64,000 nucleotides of DNA from Chondrocystis sp. NIES-4102 (GCA_002368355.1 AP018281.1:2914001-2978000), one strand, 5' to 3'; counted from the first letter of the stretch, positions 9,353-20,568 are shown. Numbers and translations are program-made. Notes: generated from the letters alone by a model not told the origin.

Positions 9353-10020
9353 ATAATTAGCCTCTATTGATTGCCAAATAACTTGATTGTTGAAATCTAT
9401 AAATCTCTCTAGTTTTTATTGGAAAAATTAGGCGATAAAGCATATTAAAAGCAGCAAAATAGTAATAGTTAAATAGTTGGACAATTATACTTAACTAATT
9501 TTACTTAGATGACTAATAAAATCTTTTATAGATACTTTTTCGAGTCTTGTTAACCAATAAACATGAAAAATTTATGTATGCAATAATTATATCTAGATAA
9601 TTAATCTTGCGTACATGATTAAATTTAACTGATAAAATAAACAGTGACAACCGTATAGTTAAAAATCAATAAAAATCTAGTTAGAAAAATTATTTATTAT
9701 AAGTTGGGTATTTTACTAAAGTTAACTAGTTAATTAATAACCCTGATAATTATAATTATGTTGATAATTGAGGATTAAAGAATGAAGCAAAAAAGTAGCC
9801 AGGGTAAAATAGTTCAATTCTTAATAATCAGCTTTTGATTATCTAATTAGTTTGCTAAGAGAAATTGAAGATTACTATAGCTATTCTCTTGTAATAGTTT
9901 AAAAGGTTAATTTGATTGAGCTATTAATAATATACTTCGACAGGCTTTTACTCAATTGACGAGATATTGGCTTTAATTGCGTTGTAGACTAAATAATTAA
10001 TCTTATATATTTAATAAACA
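9353..10020. other. AT-rich divergent spacer, nothing recognised
   Basis: 668 bases between the divergent RTX gene and trpC. No open frame, tRNA or structured RNA could be recognised. Its length leaves room for two promoters and an undetected small RNA, but nothing supports a specific call. Confidence 0.4.
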
Positions 10021-10902
10021 ATGCAGATCAGACGTAGAAACCCTAATCCTCAAGTTAATACAGGAGAAGTGGTATATCAATCAAATATCCCTAATTCTGA
10101 ACCTAATAATATTTTAGAAAAAATTGTATGGTATAAAGAAGTAGAAGTAGAAAGGATGCGCGATCGCTTGCCTCTTGAACAATTACGCGATCAAGTAAAA
10201 AAAGCTACACCCCCGAAGGATTTCTTAGGTGCTTTACGCAAAGGTAAAACTAATCCAGCTTTAATTGCAGAAGTTAAAAAGGCTTCCCCCTCCAAAGGTG
10301 TCATCAAAGCCGATTTTAATCCAGTAGCGATCGCTCGTGCCTATGAAGAAGGTGGTGCAAGTTGTCTATCTGTCTTAACTGATGAGAAATTCTTTCAAGG
10401 TAGTTTTGAGAATCTGAATTTAATTAGACAAGAGGTTGATTTACCTTTATTATGCAAGGAATTTATTATTTATCCCTATCAGATATTTTTTGCCCGCGCT
10501 AAAGGTGCAGATGCTGTATTATTAATTGCTGCTGTATTGCCAGATAAGGATTTAAATTATTTTGTCAAAATTACTAAAAGTTTGGGCATGACTCCCTTAA
10601 TTGAGGTACATACTCTAGAGGAATTAGATCGAGTCCTTGCTATTGAAGGGGTAGAATTAATTGGGATTAATAATCGTAATTTAGAAGATTTTTCTGTAAA
10701 TTTAGATACTACTAAAGAACTTTTAACTGCTCGTCAAGAAACTTTAGCAAATAAGAATATCTTAATCGTTAGTGAATCTGGGCTGCATCAGGCAGAAGAC
10801 ATTAAGACGGTTAAGGAAGCAGGGGCAAAGGCTGTTTTAATTGGAGAATCTTTAGTTAAGCAAGCAGATATTCCCCAGGCAATAAATAGTTTATTTAGCT
10901 AA
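10021..10902 (+). CDS. trpC: Indole-3-glycerol-phosphate synthase
   Basis: 293 aa. The TIM-barrel signature is complete: [13 protein letters not shown] near residue 80, [20 protein letters not shown] near 120, [12 protein letters not shown] near 145, [10 protein letters not shown] near 165, [10 protein letters not shown] near 195, INNRNLEDF near 215, and SESGL near 250. It closes the indole ring from 1-(2-carboxyphenylamino)-1-deoxyribulose 5-phosphate in tryptophan synthesis in the cytosol. The N-terminal extension of about 30 residues ([10 protein letters not shown] onwards) is typical of cyanobacterial TrpC. It stands apart from other trp genes, as usual in cyanobacteria. Confidence 0.95.
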   Translation: MQIRRRNPNPQVNTGEVVYQSNIPNSEPNNILEKIVWYKEVEVERMRDRLPLEQLRDQVKKATPPKDFLGALRKGKTNPALIAEVKKASPSKGVIKADFNPVAIARAYEEGGASCLSVLTDEKFFQGSFENLNLIRQEVDLPLLCKEFIIYPYQIFFARAKGADAVLLIAAVLPDKDLNYFVKITKSLGMTPLIEVHTLEELDRVLAIEGVELIGINNRNLEDFSVNLDTTKELLTARQETLANKNILIVSESGLHQAEDIKTVKEAGAKAVLIGESLVKQADIPQAINSLFS

Positions 10903-10998
10903 TAAATAATAATTAATCCGCGACTGTTTATTAGTTACTAGCTTTGGGCTTTTAGCAGTTAACTTTGACGCGCAGCTAAAGAGTTAGGGTAGCTTTAA

Positions 10999-11106
10999 AC
11001 TCCTCCTACCTACTACCTACTACCTACTACCTACTACCCACTACCTACATTGTCCCCTTGTGGGATTACCTGACTCCCACCCCCTACCTACTACCTACTA
11101 CCTAAC
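10999..11106. repeat. CCTACTA heptad tract with one TTGTCCCCTTGTGGGATTA element
   Basis: Tandem CCTACTA units on both sides of one copy of TTGTCCCCTTGTGGGATTA (about 11050-11068), an element whose TCCC/GGGA ends can pair. The same element recurs four times at 13630-13760. The tract lies between the convergent ends of trpC and the FAD oxidoreductase gene. Confidence 0.7.
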
Positions 11107-11132
11107 TTATAGCTGCTTATATACGGTTATGC

Positions 11133-12332
11133 TTAACTAGAACTGAGGTTAATTTGATTAAATTTACTCAAATTCCCTTGCAGATGCTCAATAATTGGGT
11201 CTTGTTTGCCTGAAACCCAATAAGCAAAACGTCGGGCTAATATGGGAGCATAAACTAAAGTACTAGTAAAACCAGAAAACAAATAAAGACCTTTAATAGC
11301 TGCCAAATTACCCACAAGGGCGATCGCTTGACGATTAAAAGCAACTAGACAATGTTGACACTTGCCAGGAATATCTTCTAGTAGAGGTAAAATATTACTA
11401 ACTTCTGCACGTATTTGAGTTTCGGCAGTCACAGGATCAAAATTTGCTTGAGGATCACAAGCGATCGCGCTTATTTGACCTAAACACATACTACCATCCA
11501 TAAATTGTACTGCTCCTGGGTCTAAAATCATCTGCTCTAGAGGTCTATAGGGAGGATTCCAAGAGGATTCTGGTAATATATCTTGAGTTTGAGCTTCTAT
11601 CTTAAATCGCTCTTGTATTGCTGGCATAACAATAGTTGCCAATTCTAAATCTACTGGAGGAGTCATGATTAATTGGGCATGGGTAAAATAGTTATCTACT
11701 TCAATACCTGCTTGATACAGTAAAGATCTCGATAAACCACCAGCACAAACAACCGTATTAGCAGCATAATAACTATTATTTGAAGTTTTTACCCCTATTA
11801 CATCTTCCCCACGACGCAATAAACCGTCTACCTGCTCATAAACTAGTTTTCCTTGCTGACGTTTAAACGCTTTTATATAGGCATCAGTAGTTTTTTGAGC
11901 ATGAATATGACCATGAGGTAACTTTAAAACTCCAGCGATCGCATTCGGATTGAGTAAAGGTTCTAAAACACAGGCATCTTGAACACTTAATAATTCAGGA
12001 GTAATCGCAAAGTGATCATAATTTTGGACAATAGTTTGAGGATCATCGTGGCGATCGATAGTTAAAACCAAATCTATTTCTCGAAACTCCGTATCTCCTT
12101 CCAACTCTTGGGATAATTGACGATGGAGGTCAATGCCTTCTGCTGCTAGGGTGCGAGTAAGATCATCTGTTCCTGACCAATAAGCCAAACCACCATAACT
12201 ATAGACAGTAGCATTACTCGGTACAGTATCTTTTTCTAATAATAAAACCCGTAAACCCTGTTTACTAAGCTCATAGGCAAGACAAGCCCCTGTTATCCCT
12301 GCACCAATTACAATCCAGTCGTATGTCGCCAT
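11133..12332 (-). CDS. FAD-dependent oxidoreductase (DAO family)
   Basis: 399 aa. The N-terminal dinucleotide fold begins DWIVIGAGITGACLAYELSK (residues 5-24), giving G-x-G-x-x-G, followed by the acidic end of the second strand, LLLEKD. A substrate domain follows, and the FAD-closing segment near the C-terminus reads IKGLYLFSGFTSTLVYAPILARR. This is the layout of D-amino-acid oxidase / glycine oxidase / sarcosine oxidase-like amine oxidases in the cytosol. The substrate cannot be assigned; no thiamine-synthesis gene lies nearby to argue for glycine oxidase. It is 52 bases downstream of mazG on the same strand and may be co-transcribed with it. Confidence 0.82.
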   Translation of the reverse strand: MATYDWIVIGAGITGACLAYELSKQGLRVLLLEKDTVPSNATVYSYGGLAYWSGTDDLTRTLAAEGIDLHRQLSQELEGDTEFREIDLVLTIDRHDDPQTIVQNYDHFAITPELLSVQDACVLEPLLNPNAIAGVLKLPHGHIHAQKTTDAYIKAFKRQQGKLVYEQVDGLLRRGEDVIGVKTSNNSYYAANTVVCAGGLSRSLLYQAGIEVDNYFTHAQLIMTPPVDLELATIVMPAIQERFKIEAQTQDILPESSWNPPYRPLEQMILDPGAVQFMDGSMCLGQISAIACDPQANFDPVTAETQIRAEVSNILPLLEDIPGKCQHCLVAFNRQAIALVGNLAAIKGLYLFSGFTSTLVYAPILARRFAYWVSGKQDPIIEHLQGNLSKFNQINLSSS

Positions 12333-12384
12333 TTATTTTTTAATTAAAAAGATCCTATGTTATGTATATTCAGTCAGCCTACAG

Positions 12385-13230
12385 CTATTTTAATTGCGCC
12401 TTTGCTTGTTGCCAAAGAGATTCCAACTCTTGGATATTGTAATCCGTTAGAGGACGAGTAGCGAAAGTTTCCATCATGGCTAAACGTTGAATGAAACGCT
12501 GATTAGTTCCCTGCAACCCATCAAAGGGATCTAAATCATACCAACGAGCAATATTAATGATGGTAAATAATAAATCACCCAATTCCTCTTGTTGATGAAT
12601 TTTATCAGTTGTTTGCAAGGCTGCCTGAAACTCCCCCAATTCCTCTGCAAACTTCGACCATACCCCTTCGACATTTTCCCATTCAAACCCTGCTGCTGCT
12701 GCCTTTTGGGATATCTTCATACCTGCCATCAGAGGGGGCAAACTACGAGCATAACGTTTAAGTTTACGACTCAGTAACTTAGCTTGTTCGGGGGTTTCAC
12801 CCTTTTCTGCTGCTTTAATTTGCTCCCAATTATCATTAACTTCGGCAGCACCGCTAACTTTAACATCCGCGAAAACATGAGGATGACGGCGAATAAGTTT
12901 AGCTGTAATTCCTTCTGCGACTAATTGGAGAGTAAAATTTTGCTCATCACTAGCAATTTGAGCTTGCAACACCACTTGTAATAATAAATCCCCTAATTCC
13001 TCAGCGATCGCTTGTTGATCACCGCTTTTTATAGCATCTACTACTTCATACGCTTCTTCAATTATATAAGGAATGAGGCTATCCTGTGTCTGTGCCAAAT
13101 CCCAAGGACAACCACCATCAGGCGATCGCAATTGAGCAACTACTTTAATCAAACGCTTTAAGGCAGCTAAGATAGATTGCTCCGTCGTCAGGTCAGAACT
13201 CATAATGTAATTTATGTGCGTAATATTCAA
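12385..13230 (-). CDS. mazG: Nucleoside triphosphate pyrophosphohydrolase MazG
   Basis: 281 aa with the two tandem MazG helical domains. The first has the GGCPWDLAQTQDSLIPYIIEE block and the metal-binding pattern EEAYEVVDA...EELGDLLLQVVLQAQI. The second carries KFAEELGEFQAAL and EELGDLLFTIINIARW. The enzyme hydrolyses (d)NTPs to monophosphates and pyrophosphate, a housecleaning role. The first ATG gives an ATGA overlap with the upstream DUF2470 stop, but an internal ATG at 13201-13203 (MSSDLTTE) is also possible and fits family N-termini better. The tight junction suggests translational coupling with the DUF2470 gene. Confidence 0.93.
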   Translation of the reverse strand: MNITHINYIMSSDLTTEQSILAALKRLIKVVAQLRSPDGGCPWDLAQTQDSLIPYIIEEAYEVVDAIKSGDQQAIAEELGDLLLQVVLQAQIASDEQNFTLQLVAEGITAKLIRRHPHVFADVKVSGAAEVNDNWEQIKAAEKGETPEQAKLLSRKLKRYARSLPPLMAGMKISQKAAAAGFEWENVEGVWSKFAEELGEFQAALQTTDKIHQQEELGDLLFTIINIARWYDLDPFDGLQGTNQRFIQRLAMMETFATRPLTDYNIQELESLWQQAKAQLK

Positions 13231-13508
13231 TTAGATGTTTGCGCTTGTTCAATCATTGCCACTAATGTATGATGGGCATCTTGAGCATCCTTAAGAGTAT
13301 GATCAAATTCTACTCGCACAGGTATAGTTTCCCCTGCAATTTGAGCAGAAATATTCATACCTTGAGCATCGATCGAATCCATAGTTGCTGTTTGGGTTTC
13401 GGGAGCATTACCAAAAACTTGGGCATATAAAATAATGGCATCACGATGATCTTTGTTCATGTGTTTACAGATGCGATCGCTAATTGCAGGCGTAATTGCT
13501 TCAGACAT
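13227..13508 (-). CDS. DUF2470 (HugZ-like C-terminal domain) small protein
   Basis: 93 aa made of a single DUF2470 domain: ISDRICKHMNKDHRDAIILY near the start, then MDSIDAQGMNI in the middle. In heme-utilisation (HugZ-like) proteins this domain sits beside a split-barrel and helps bind heme; the conserved HMNKDH stretch is the hallmark. A stand-alone version like this is common in cyanobacteria and its role is not established. It is the first gene of a likely operon with mazG (4-base overlap). Confidence 0.82.
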   Translation of the reverse strand: MSEAITPAISDRICKHMNKDHRDAIILYAQVFGNAPETQTATMDSIDAQGMNISAQIAGETIPVRVEFDHTLKDAQDAHHTLVAMIEQAQTSN

Positions 13509-13629
13509 AATTATTTTCTCAAATAAAATAAAAAATCAGTTCTCATTTATTATCTCTCTAGATAACATACAAGGACAATTTTAGCTTTGGGCTTTTAGCT
13601 TTTAGCTTTTAACTTCTTAGCTTTTAGCT

Positions 13630-13760
13630 ACTCGTTACTCTCATTGTCCCCTTGTGGGATTACTCGTTACTCTCATTGTCCCCTTGTGGGATTACTCGTT
13701 ACTCTCATTGTCCCCTTGTGGGATTACTCTCATTGTCCCCTTGTGGGATTACTCGTTACT
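13630..13760. repeat. Four tandem ~32-bp units containing TTGTCCCCTTGTGGGATTA
   Basis: Three full units of ACTCGTTACTCTCATTG plus TCCCCTTGTGGGATT (starts 13630, 13662, 13694), then one copy lacking the first seven bases, then a fifth unit start that breaks down. Each unit carries the small TCCC-CTTGT-GGGA stem. A single copy of the core is found at 11050-11068. Confidence 0.8.
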
Positions 13761-13763
13761 CTT

Positions 13764-13906
13764 TATCTGTCTCCTATCTCCTGTCTCCTGACTCCTGTCT
13801 CCTGACTCCTATCTCCTGTCTCCTGACTCCTGACTCCTGACTCCTGTCTCCTGACTCCTGACTCCTGTCTCCTGACTCCTGACTCCTGACTCCTGATTCC
13901 TGTCTC
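13764..13906. repeat. CTCCTGA/CTCCTGT heptad tandem repeat
   Basis: About twenty consecutive seven-base units, almost all CTCCTGA or CTCCTGT, with a few CTCCTAT. This is the short tandemly repeated repetitive class known from cyanobacteria. It fills the spacer between the EF-G terminator and the 32-bp repeats. Confidence 0.85.
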
Positions 13907-13922
13907 TCTATTCTGACTACAA

Positions 13923-13958
13923 CAAAAATCCCGCTCAGTCATTAAGACCAAACGGGAT
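13923..13958 (-). terminator. Rho-independent terminator of the EF-G gene
   Basis: On the minus strand ATCCCGTTTGGTC pairs with GACTGAGCGGGAT through G-U-tolerant 13-bp pairing around a TTAAT loop, then a T-run (TTTTTGTT). It lies about 40 bases beyond the EF-G stop codon. Confidence 0.82.
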
Positions 13959-13998
13959 AAAGGCTAATCAACTACTTAGATCGTATATCTAAATCTAA

Positions 13999-16086
13999 TT
14001 ATGCTTTAGCTGCTTGACGCTCTTTTGCTTCGGCAATTACTGCTTCTGCCACATTTTTCGGACAAGGTGCATAATGGGCAAACTCCATAGAAAATTGACC
14101 ACGACCAGAAGTCATTGTGCGTAAGTCACCAATGTAGCCAAACATCTCACTTAAAGGAGCTTCTGCTTTAATCCGTACACCCATAGGATTAGTATTTTGA
14201 GATTTAATCATCCCACGACGACGGTTAAGATCGCCAATTACATCGCCCATGTGATCTTCAGGTGTAAAGACATCGACGTTCATGATAGGCTCAAGAATTT
14301 GGGGCCCAGCTTTAGGGATAGACTGACGATAACCAGATTTAGCTGCAATTTCAAAAGCGATCGCACTGGAGTCTACAGGGTGGAAAGAACCGTCATTTAA
14401 GGTGATTTTTAAGTCCACACAAGGATATCCAGCCAATACGCCCTTATCTAAACTGCTAGCGAAACCTTTCTCAACCGCAGGCCAATATTCACGAGGAACG
14501 TTACCACCAGTAACTTTAGACTGAAACTCAAATCCAGAACCAGGTTCGCCAGGTTCGATCGTATAGTCAATCTTACCAAACTGACCAGAACCACCCGACT
14601 GTTTCTTATGAGTGTAGCTGTCTTGAATTACTTTAGTGATAGACTCACGATAAGCTACTTGAGGTTTACCTACTTCTACTTCTACCCCATAGGTACGCTT
14701 GAGGATGTCCACTTTAATATCTAAGTGCAACTCACCCATACCTTTGATAATGGTTTCACCACTTTCTTGATCTGTTTCTACATAGAAAGAAGGATCTTCT
14801 TGTACCATTTTACTGATTGCCATACCCATTTTTTCAGCATCACCTTTTTTCTTGGGCGATACAGCAATGGAGATTACAGGATCTGGGAAGACCATAGGTT
14901 CTAGAGTTGCAGGAACTTTTGGATCGCAAAGAGTGTGACCTGTTTGAACGTTTTTCAAACCTACAATGGCGATGATATCCCCTGCTTGTGCGGACTCAAT
15001 TTCTTCCCGTGAATTGGCGTGCATTTCTACCATTCTTCCTACACGCTCAGTTTTACCTGTAGCTGTATTAAGAACGCTTTCACCTTTATTTAAAGTACCT
15101 GAATAGATTCTGGTAAAGGTCAATGCGCCATAACGGTCATCCATAATTTTGAATGCTAGAGCGCGCAAAGGTTTTTCAGGGTCTACGATAGCATAACTAC
15201 CTGTTTCATGCCCTTCTAGGTCGATCTCTGGTTGAGGATTTACTTCCATAGGATTAGGTAAATAATCCACTACCGCATCTAGAACTAATTGCACCCCTTT
15301 GTTTTTAAAGGAAGAACCACAGTAAGTTGGGAAGAATGCTAATTCACGAGTACCTTTGCGAATACAGCGTTTAATATCCTCAACGGCAATTTCTTCACCT
15401 TCGAGGTATTTTTCCATCAAATCATCGTCTTGTTCTACCGCAGTTTCAATTAGCTGTTCACGGTAATTTTCAACCTCGTCAACCATATCCGCAGGTACAT
15501 CTTGAATCTCATACTTTTCAGGATCACCTGAATTGTCCCAAACCCAAGCCTTACGAGTTAGTAGGTCTACTACACCAATAAAATCGTTTTCAATTCCAAT
15601 TGGTAAAACCATCACTAAAGGTGTTGCAACCAAGATTTCTTTTACTTGTTTAACAACGCTGAAAAAATCAGCCCCAGTACGGTCTAACTTATTGACATAA
15701 ATAATCCGTGCTACTTTAGAATCGTTAGCATAACGCCAGTTAGTTTCAGATTGAGGCTCAACCCCACCCGAACCACAGAACACACCAATACCACCATCTA
15801 GAACTTTAAGCGAGCGATAAACTTCGATGGTAAAATCAACGTGACCAGGAGTATCAATAATATTTAGCTGATGATCCTTCCAAAAACAGCTAGTAGCAGC
15901 AGATTGAATCGTAATACCACGCTCTTTTTCCTGATCCATGAAGTCAGTTGTTGCCTCTCCTTCATGTACCTCACCGATTTTGTGGGTTTTACCAGTAAGT
16001 TTCAGGATTCTTTCAGTGGTTGTGGTTTTACCCGCATCTACGTGTGCGAAGATGCCAATGTTCCGATATCGAGTAAGGTCTTTCAT
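13999..16086 (-). CDS. fusA: Elongation factor G, paralogue of the EF-G2 type
   Basis: 695 aa, full-length five-domain translational GTPase. The P-loop is [10 protein letters not shown] (residues 14-23), G2 is RGIT near 57, G3 is DTPGH near 79, and G4 is NKLD near 132. Domain IV carries [15 protein letters not shown], and domain V closes with [15 protein letters not shown]. It catalyses GTP-driven translocation on the ribosome or a specialised variant of it. The N-terminus [13 protein letters not shown] and the [19 protein letters not shown] form differ from the canonical EF-G that sits with rpsL, rpsG and tuf, none of which are here. I infer that it is the second EF-G seen in many cyanobacteria. 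It is monocistronic with a strong terminator. Confidence 0.88.
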   Translation of the reverse strand: MKDLTRYRNIGIFAHVDAGKTTTTERILKLTGKTHKIGEVHEGEATTDFMDQEKERGITIQSAATSCFWKDHQLNIIDTPGHVDFTIEVYRSLKVLDGGIGVFCGSGGVEPQSETNWRYANDSKVARIIYVNKLDRTGADFFSVVKQVKEILVATPLVMVLPIGIENDFIGVVDLLTRKAWVWDNSGDPEKYEIQDVPADMVDEVENYREQLIETAVEQDDDLMEKYLEGEEIAVEDIKRCIRKGTRELAFFPTYCGSSFKNKGVQLVLDAVVDYLPNPMEVNPQPEIDLEGHETGSYAIVDPEKPLRALAFKIMDDRYGALTFTRIYSGTLNKGESVLNTATGKTERVGRMVEMHANSREEIESAQAGDIIAIVGLKNVQTGHTLCDPKVPATLEPMVFPDPVISIAVSPKKKGDAEKMGMAISKMVQEDPSFYVETDQESGETIIKGMGELHLDIKVDILKRTYGVEVEVGKPQVAYRESITKVIQDSYTHKKQSGGSGQFGKIDYTIEPGEPGSGFEFQSKVTGGNVPREYWPAVEKGFASSLDKGVLAGYPCVDLKITLNDGSFHPVDSSAIAFEIAAKSGYRQSIPKAGPQILEPIMNVDVFTPEDHMGDVIGDLNRRRGMIKSQNTNPMGVRIKAEAPLSEMFGYIGDLRTMTSGRGQFSMEFAHYAPCPKNVAEAVIAEAKERQAAKA

Positions 16087-16609
16087 GTTTGTCTATATAT
16101 TTTGTTTATTACATACCTCGCTTGCCTTGTTGATGCAGTAAATATTAAGATTTTATTTTTAAATTAACTGCATTATTGTTAAGTGCTATTTAATGAGGTT
16201 AGGCACTGTTAAAACTTGAACCATTTACGGTTGCGGATTTTAACTGTGTTGGTTAATGTGTTGTGTAGCCTAGCTATTTTCTTGTGGCAACGAAGCCCAT
16301 TATAATGCTAATTGTTAAATAATGATAAGCTAGATTGACCTCAAAATAAAAGTATTATTAGCTAATAGAAAAGTCACTAATTGGCTAAATTAATCGTAGG
16401 TCATAAATTTCTGCGTTTATTTCCGATTGATTAGTTTAGTTAGTATTTATAATTTTAGTCAAAATCTTAATCATGTTAGGCAGCTAGAAGTGCGGAAATC
16501 CGTTCTTTATTAGGTGTGGATACTATTAATTTTAGGATTATTTTAATAAGACTCGCTTGAGTAGCGCGATACCACACTACTCTTGAAATCAATAAAGTCT
16601 AAATTCTAT
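16087..16609. other. Spacer between por and the EF-G gene, nothing recognised
   Basis: 523 bases upstream of the EF-G gene and downstream of por (both on the minus strand). No gene, tRNA or clear terminator is recognised. It presumably contains the EF-G promoter. Confidence 0.35.
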
Positions 16610-17590
<981 letters not shown>

Positions 17591-17832
17591 CTATTTATTA
17601 TCTATGAACCTGTTTCTAAAATCTCATAATACCCAACCTTGATGATTCAAGAATTTATAAAGTGTCATATTGTAGATGCTTGCTATATTTAATGGTAAGG
17701 TTTTAGATTACTCTATACTTTTATTGTGGAAAATAAGATTTAAGATTATCGTCAATTGATTAGAAGCTTTATTGATTTTTGTCTGCGATAATTTTTATTA
17801 GGGATTCAACCCAGCATCAGTTAATAAATAGT

Positions 17833-19017
17833 ATGAAATTTTTATCTAAGAAGCTAAGGGTTTATCTAGGCATACTGGCACTTGGCGGTGGTTTAGGTTT
17901 GTTAGTGAGTCGCTATTTTCAGCAACCAATACAGTCTCAAGTTTATTCCCCAGTTGTTTCAACTCCGAATCAAGCTTTTGGTAATAGTAGTAATAATCAA
18001 AATATTAATTTTATTGCGACTGCCGTACAAAAAGTTAGCCCTGCTGTAGTTAGAATTGATGCTTCGCGTCAAATGGCTTCTAGTTTATCAGACAATCTTA
18101 ATTTAAAACGTTTTTTTGGCAAGGATGATCCTTTAGAATCTGCGCCAGGGGAAGTGGAAAGAGGCACGGGATCTGGATTTATTATTGGTTCAGATGGTCG
18201 TTTGATTACTAATGCCCATGTGGTGGATGGGGCGAATAAAGTACAAGTAACCCTTAAAGACGGCAGAATTTATGAAGGTAAGGTTTTGGGAACAGATCCG
18301 TTTACTGATGTGGCGGTGGTAAAAATTGCAGCTAAGGATTTACCCACAGTAAAATTAGGTAGAGGGGAAAAATTAACCCCTGGAGAATGGGCGATCGCAA
18401 TTGGTAATCCTTTAGGTTTGGATAATACGGTAACTGTTGGTATTATTAGTGGTTTGGGTCGTTCTAGTTCACAAGTGGGTGTCCCTGATAAACGAGTCAG
18501 ATTTATTCAAACTGATGCAGCTATTAACCCAGGTAATTCTGGGGGTCCACTCTTGAATGCACAAGGGGAAGTGGTCGGGATTAATACGGCAATTCGGGCT
18601 GATGCTCAAGGTTTGGGTTTTGCTATCCCTATAGAAACAGCCCAGCGTATAGCTAATCAATTATTTGCTAAAGGAGAAGCGGAACATCCTTATTTGGGAA
18701 TTCATATGGTTAATTTGAATAAGGAGACGAAAAATGAAATTAATGCCAGTAAAGAATTTGAATTTAAAATTAGTGAAGACCAAGGGGTGTTAGTGGTTAA
18801 AGTGATACCGAATTCTCCCGCAGCTAAAAGTGGTTTGCAACCAGGCGATATTATTCGTCAAGTAGGCGATCGCTCAGTTTATAGTTCCGTACAAGTTCAA
18901 GAACAAGTTGATCTTAGTGCTATAGGGTCAAAATTGCAAGTTGAAGTGTTGAGAAACGGTAAGTTGCAAACTTTAAATATTAGACCTAGTGCTTTTCCTA
19001 AAAATCAATTTGAGTAA
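17833..19017 (+). CDS. HtrA/Deg-family serine protease (HhoA/HhoB/HtrA type)
   Basis: 394 aa from the ATG at 17833, chosen because it directly opens a classic N-terminal anchor (KFLSKKLRVYLGILALGGGL); an upstream in-frame TTG at 17779 would add 18 unhelpful residues. The trypsin-like domain carries the triad: His in TNAHVVDG, Asp in TDVAVVKI, Ser in NPGNSGGPLL. One C-terminal PDZ domain follows (GVLVVKVIPNSPAAKSGLQPGDII). Such proteases act in the periplasm or thylakoid lumen in protein quality control under heat and light stress. Cyanobacteria usually have three paralogues and I cannot say which one this is. Confidence 0.92.
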   Translation: MKFLSKKLRVYLGILALGGGLGLLVSRYFQQPIQSQVYSPVVSTPNQAFGNSSNNQNINFIATAVQKVSPAVVRIDASRQMASSLSDNLNLKRFFGKDDPLESAPGEVERGTGSGFIIGSDGRLITNAHVVDGANKVQVTLKDGRIYEGKVLGTDPFTDVAVVKIAAKDLPTVKLGRGEKLTPGEWAIAIGNPLGLDNTVTVGIISGLGRSSSQVGVPDKRVRFIQTDAAINPGNSGGPLLNAQGEVVGINTAIRADAQGLGFAIPIETAQRIANQLFAKGEAEHPYLGIHMVNLNKETKNEINASKEFEFKISEDQGVLVVKVIPNSPAAKSGLQPGDIIRQVGDRSVYSSVQVQEQVDLSAIGSKLQVEVLRNGKLQTLNIRPSAFPKNQFE

Positions 19018-19056
19018 TAGTGGATACTACTACAGTTTTTGCAGGTGAGATAGCAT

Positions 19057-20568
19057 TTGATAGAAGTAGAAGTCCATTCCTACCTTAGAGATTTTTTGCG
19101 AGTTTATGGCGATCGCAATTTTCCTCATCACCTTACTATGGCTCGGCTGATAGCTAGAGCATTACGTTTAGGTCGTCCTGTTTTGGTGCAAACTGGCAGC
19201 AGTGTTAGTAAGTATTGTTTAGGGTATTTAATGCCTCTTCTTTTGGGCGATTGGTCAGTGGTTATTGTTGCTCCTCCCTCAACCCAAGAGTATTTGTTAA
19301 ATATCGAATTACCTCGTCTACAAGATTGGTTAGGAACTAATAAAAAAGTCAGAATTGGCGATCGCGCTCTACCTGATGATCAATTGTTATTAACGGATCC
19401 TGAAAATTGGCTCGCAGATCGTCTTGGTGAACAACAGAAATTCCCCCCCCATCTCCTCACTATTATTGATCGTGCTGATAATTTGGCAGAATGGACAAGA
19501 CAACTACTTACTAATACCCTAACCACCAGAGATTGGGAGCAATTGTTAGAGGTTTCTCCTCAAGAACAGGATTTGATTCGTAACACGAGAATTAAGTTAA
19601 CTAAGTCTATTTTTACTCGTCCTGAAAATCCCTATCGTAATTATGTCCTGCTAGATTCTGAATTGGCTTTAATTAATGATTTATGCGCTAAATTAAATGA
19701 GCAAAAACAATTAAATGCTAAGTTTCTAGAATTTTGGCAACAATTAGCCGATAAATCCACTATTGCTTGGATATCGCGCGATCGCGAACAGGGTTTATTT
19801 ACGATTAATCTTGCTCCACCCGAAGTTAAAACTAAACTGCAACCTATTTGGCAACAACAACCTGTGATTATTATTGGTAGTTTTTTGGATATTGATCCCT
19901 TAGCTACTACCTATCGACAGCAATTAGGTTTAGATGCTGAGATGTTAAGCCTTAAATTCACTCCTAATCGTCAAAATAATCATTTACATCTATATATCCC
20001 TGATCGTTTTCCTTTACCTAATACTCCTGATTTTCAGTCTGCATTGATTGAACAAAGTTTACTTTTAGTAAGTCTTAGTAGTAATAGTGACTATAATCAA
20101 TTAATTGTTGTCATTGTTGAAGATTGTCCCCTACAAGGACAAGTAGGCTCTGCTTTGGCTGCTCAATTTGGTTCACGGGTGAAAGTTGAAGATACAGCAG
20201 TTACTGATAATAGTATTTTGATTTCTGGTTGGTCGTTTTGGAAGCAACATCAAGAAACACTTCCCATTCCACGATTATTAGTTATTGCGACTTTACCTAT
20301 ACCATCTTTAGAAAATCCTTTGGTTGCCAACCGCGTTAACTATCATAAAAATAAACGTCAAGATTGGTTTCGGATGTATTTATTACCCACCGCTCTACAA
20401 GTCTTGGAACAAACCCTTGTGCCTTTACGCGAATCTCAAAGTATTGTTGCTTTATTTGATAACCGAGTTAATTTTCGTAGTTATGGTAAAACTATTTTAG
20501 CTGCCCTAGAGCCTTGCGATCGTGTTAATTATATTGATCCTACTTGGTTCGGATATCCTGATTCTTAA
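19057..20568 (+). CDS. Degenerate DinG-like helicase (ATPase motifs lost)
   Basis: 503 aa, TTG start; the nearby GTG at 19045 is followed by an in-frame stop. The N-terminus (VEVHSYLRDFLR, then HHLTMARLIARALRLGRPVLVQTGS near 24-48) matches the opening of cyanobacterial DinG/XPD-like superfamily 2 helicases. At the expected Walker A site the sequence is QTGSSVSKYCLGYL, without G-K-T/S, and at the expected DEAH position it reads IDRADN. The C-terminus keeps a helicase-like ending (ALFDNRVNFRSYGKTILAAL) but no clear arginine-finger motif. I infer a non-catalytic or non-helicase derivative. It starts 39 bases after the HtrA stop and may share its transcript. Confidence 0.6.
   Translation: MIEVEVHSYLRDFLRVYGDRNFPHHLTMARLIARALRLGRPVLVQTGSSVSKYCLGYLMPLLLGDWSVVIVAPPSTQEYLLNIELPRLQDWLGTNKKVRIGDRALPDDQLLLTDPENWLADRLGEQQKFPPHLLTIIDRADNLAEWTRQLLTNTLTTRDWEQLLEVSPQEQDLIRNTRIKLTKSIFTRPENPYRNYVLLDSELALINDLCAKLNEQKQLNAKFLEFWQQLADKSTIAWISRDREQGLFTINLAPPEVKTKLQPIWQQQPVIIIGSFLDIDPLATTYRQQLGLDAEMLSLKFTPNRQNNHLHLYIPDRFPLPNTPDFQSALIEQSLLLVSLSSNSDYNQLIVVIVEDCPLQGQVGSALAAQFGSRVKVEDTAVTDNSILISGWSFWKQHQETLPIPRLLVIATLPIPSLENPLVANRVNYHKNKRQDWFRMYLLPTALQVLEQTLVPLRESQSIVALFDNRVNFRSYGKTILAALEPCDRVNYIDPTWFGYPDS

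Noticed and set aside
13630-13760. Regularly spaced 32-bp repeats considered as a CRISPR array
   Set aside because: The units are directly joined with no unique spacers, and no cas genes are in the window.
13763-13951. Arg/Gln/Ser/Gly repeat frame over the heptad array
   Set aside because: A seven-base repeat with no stop in one frame automatically gives a repetitive peptide; no other sign of coding.
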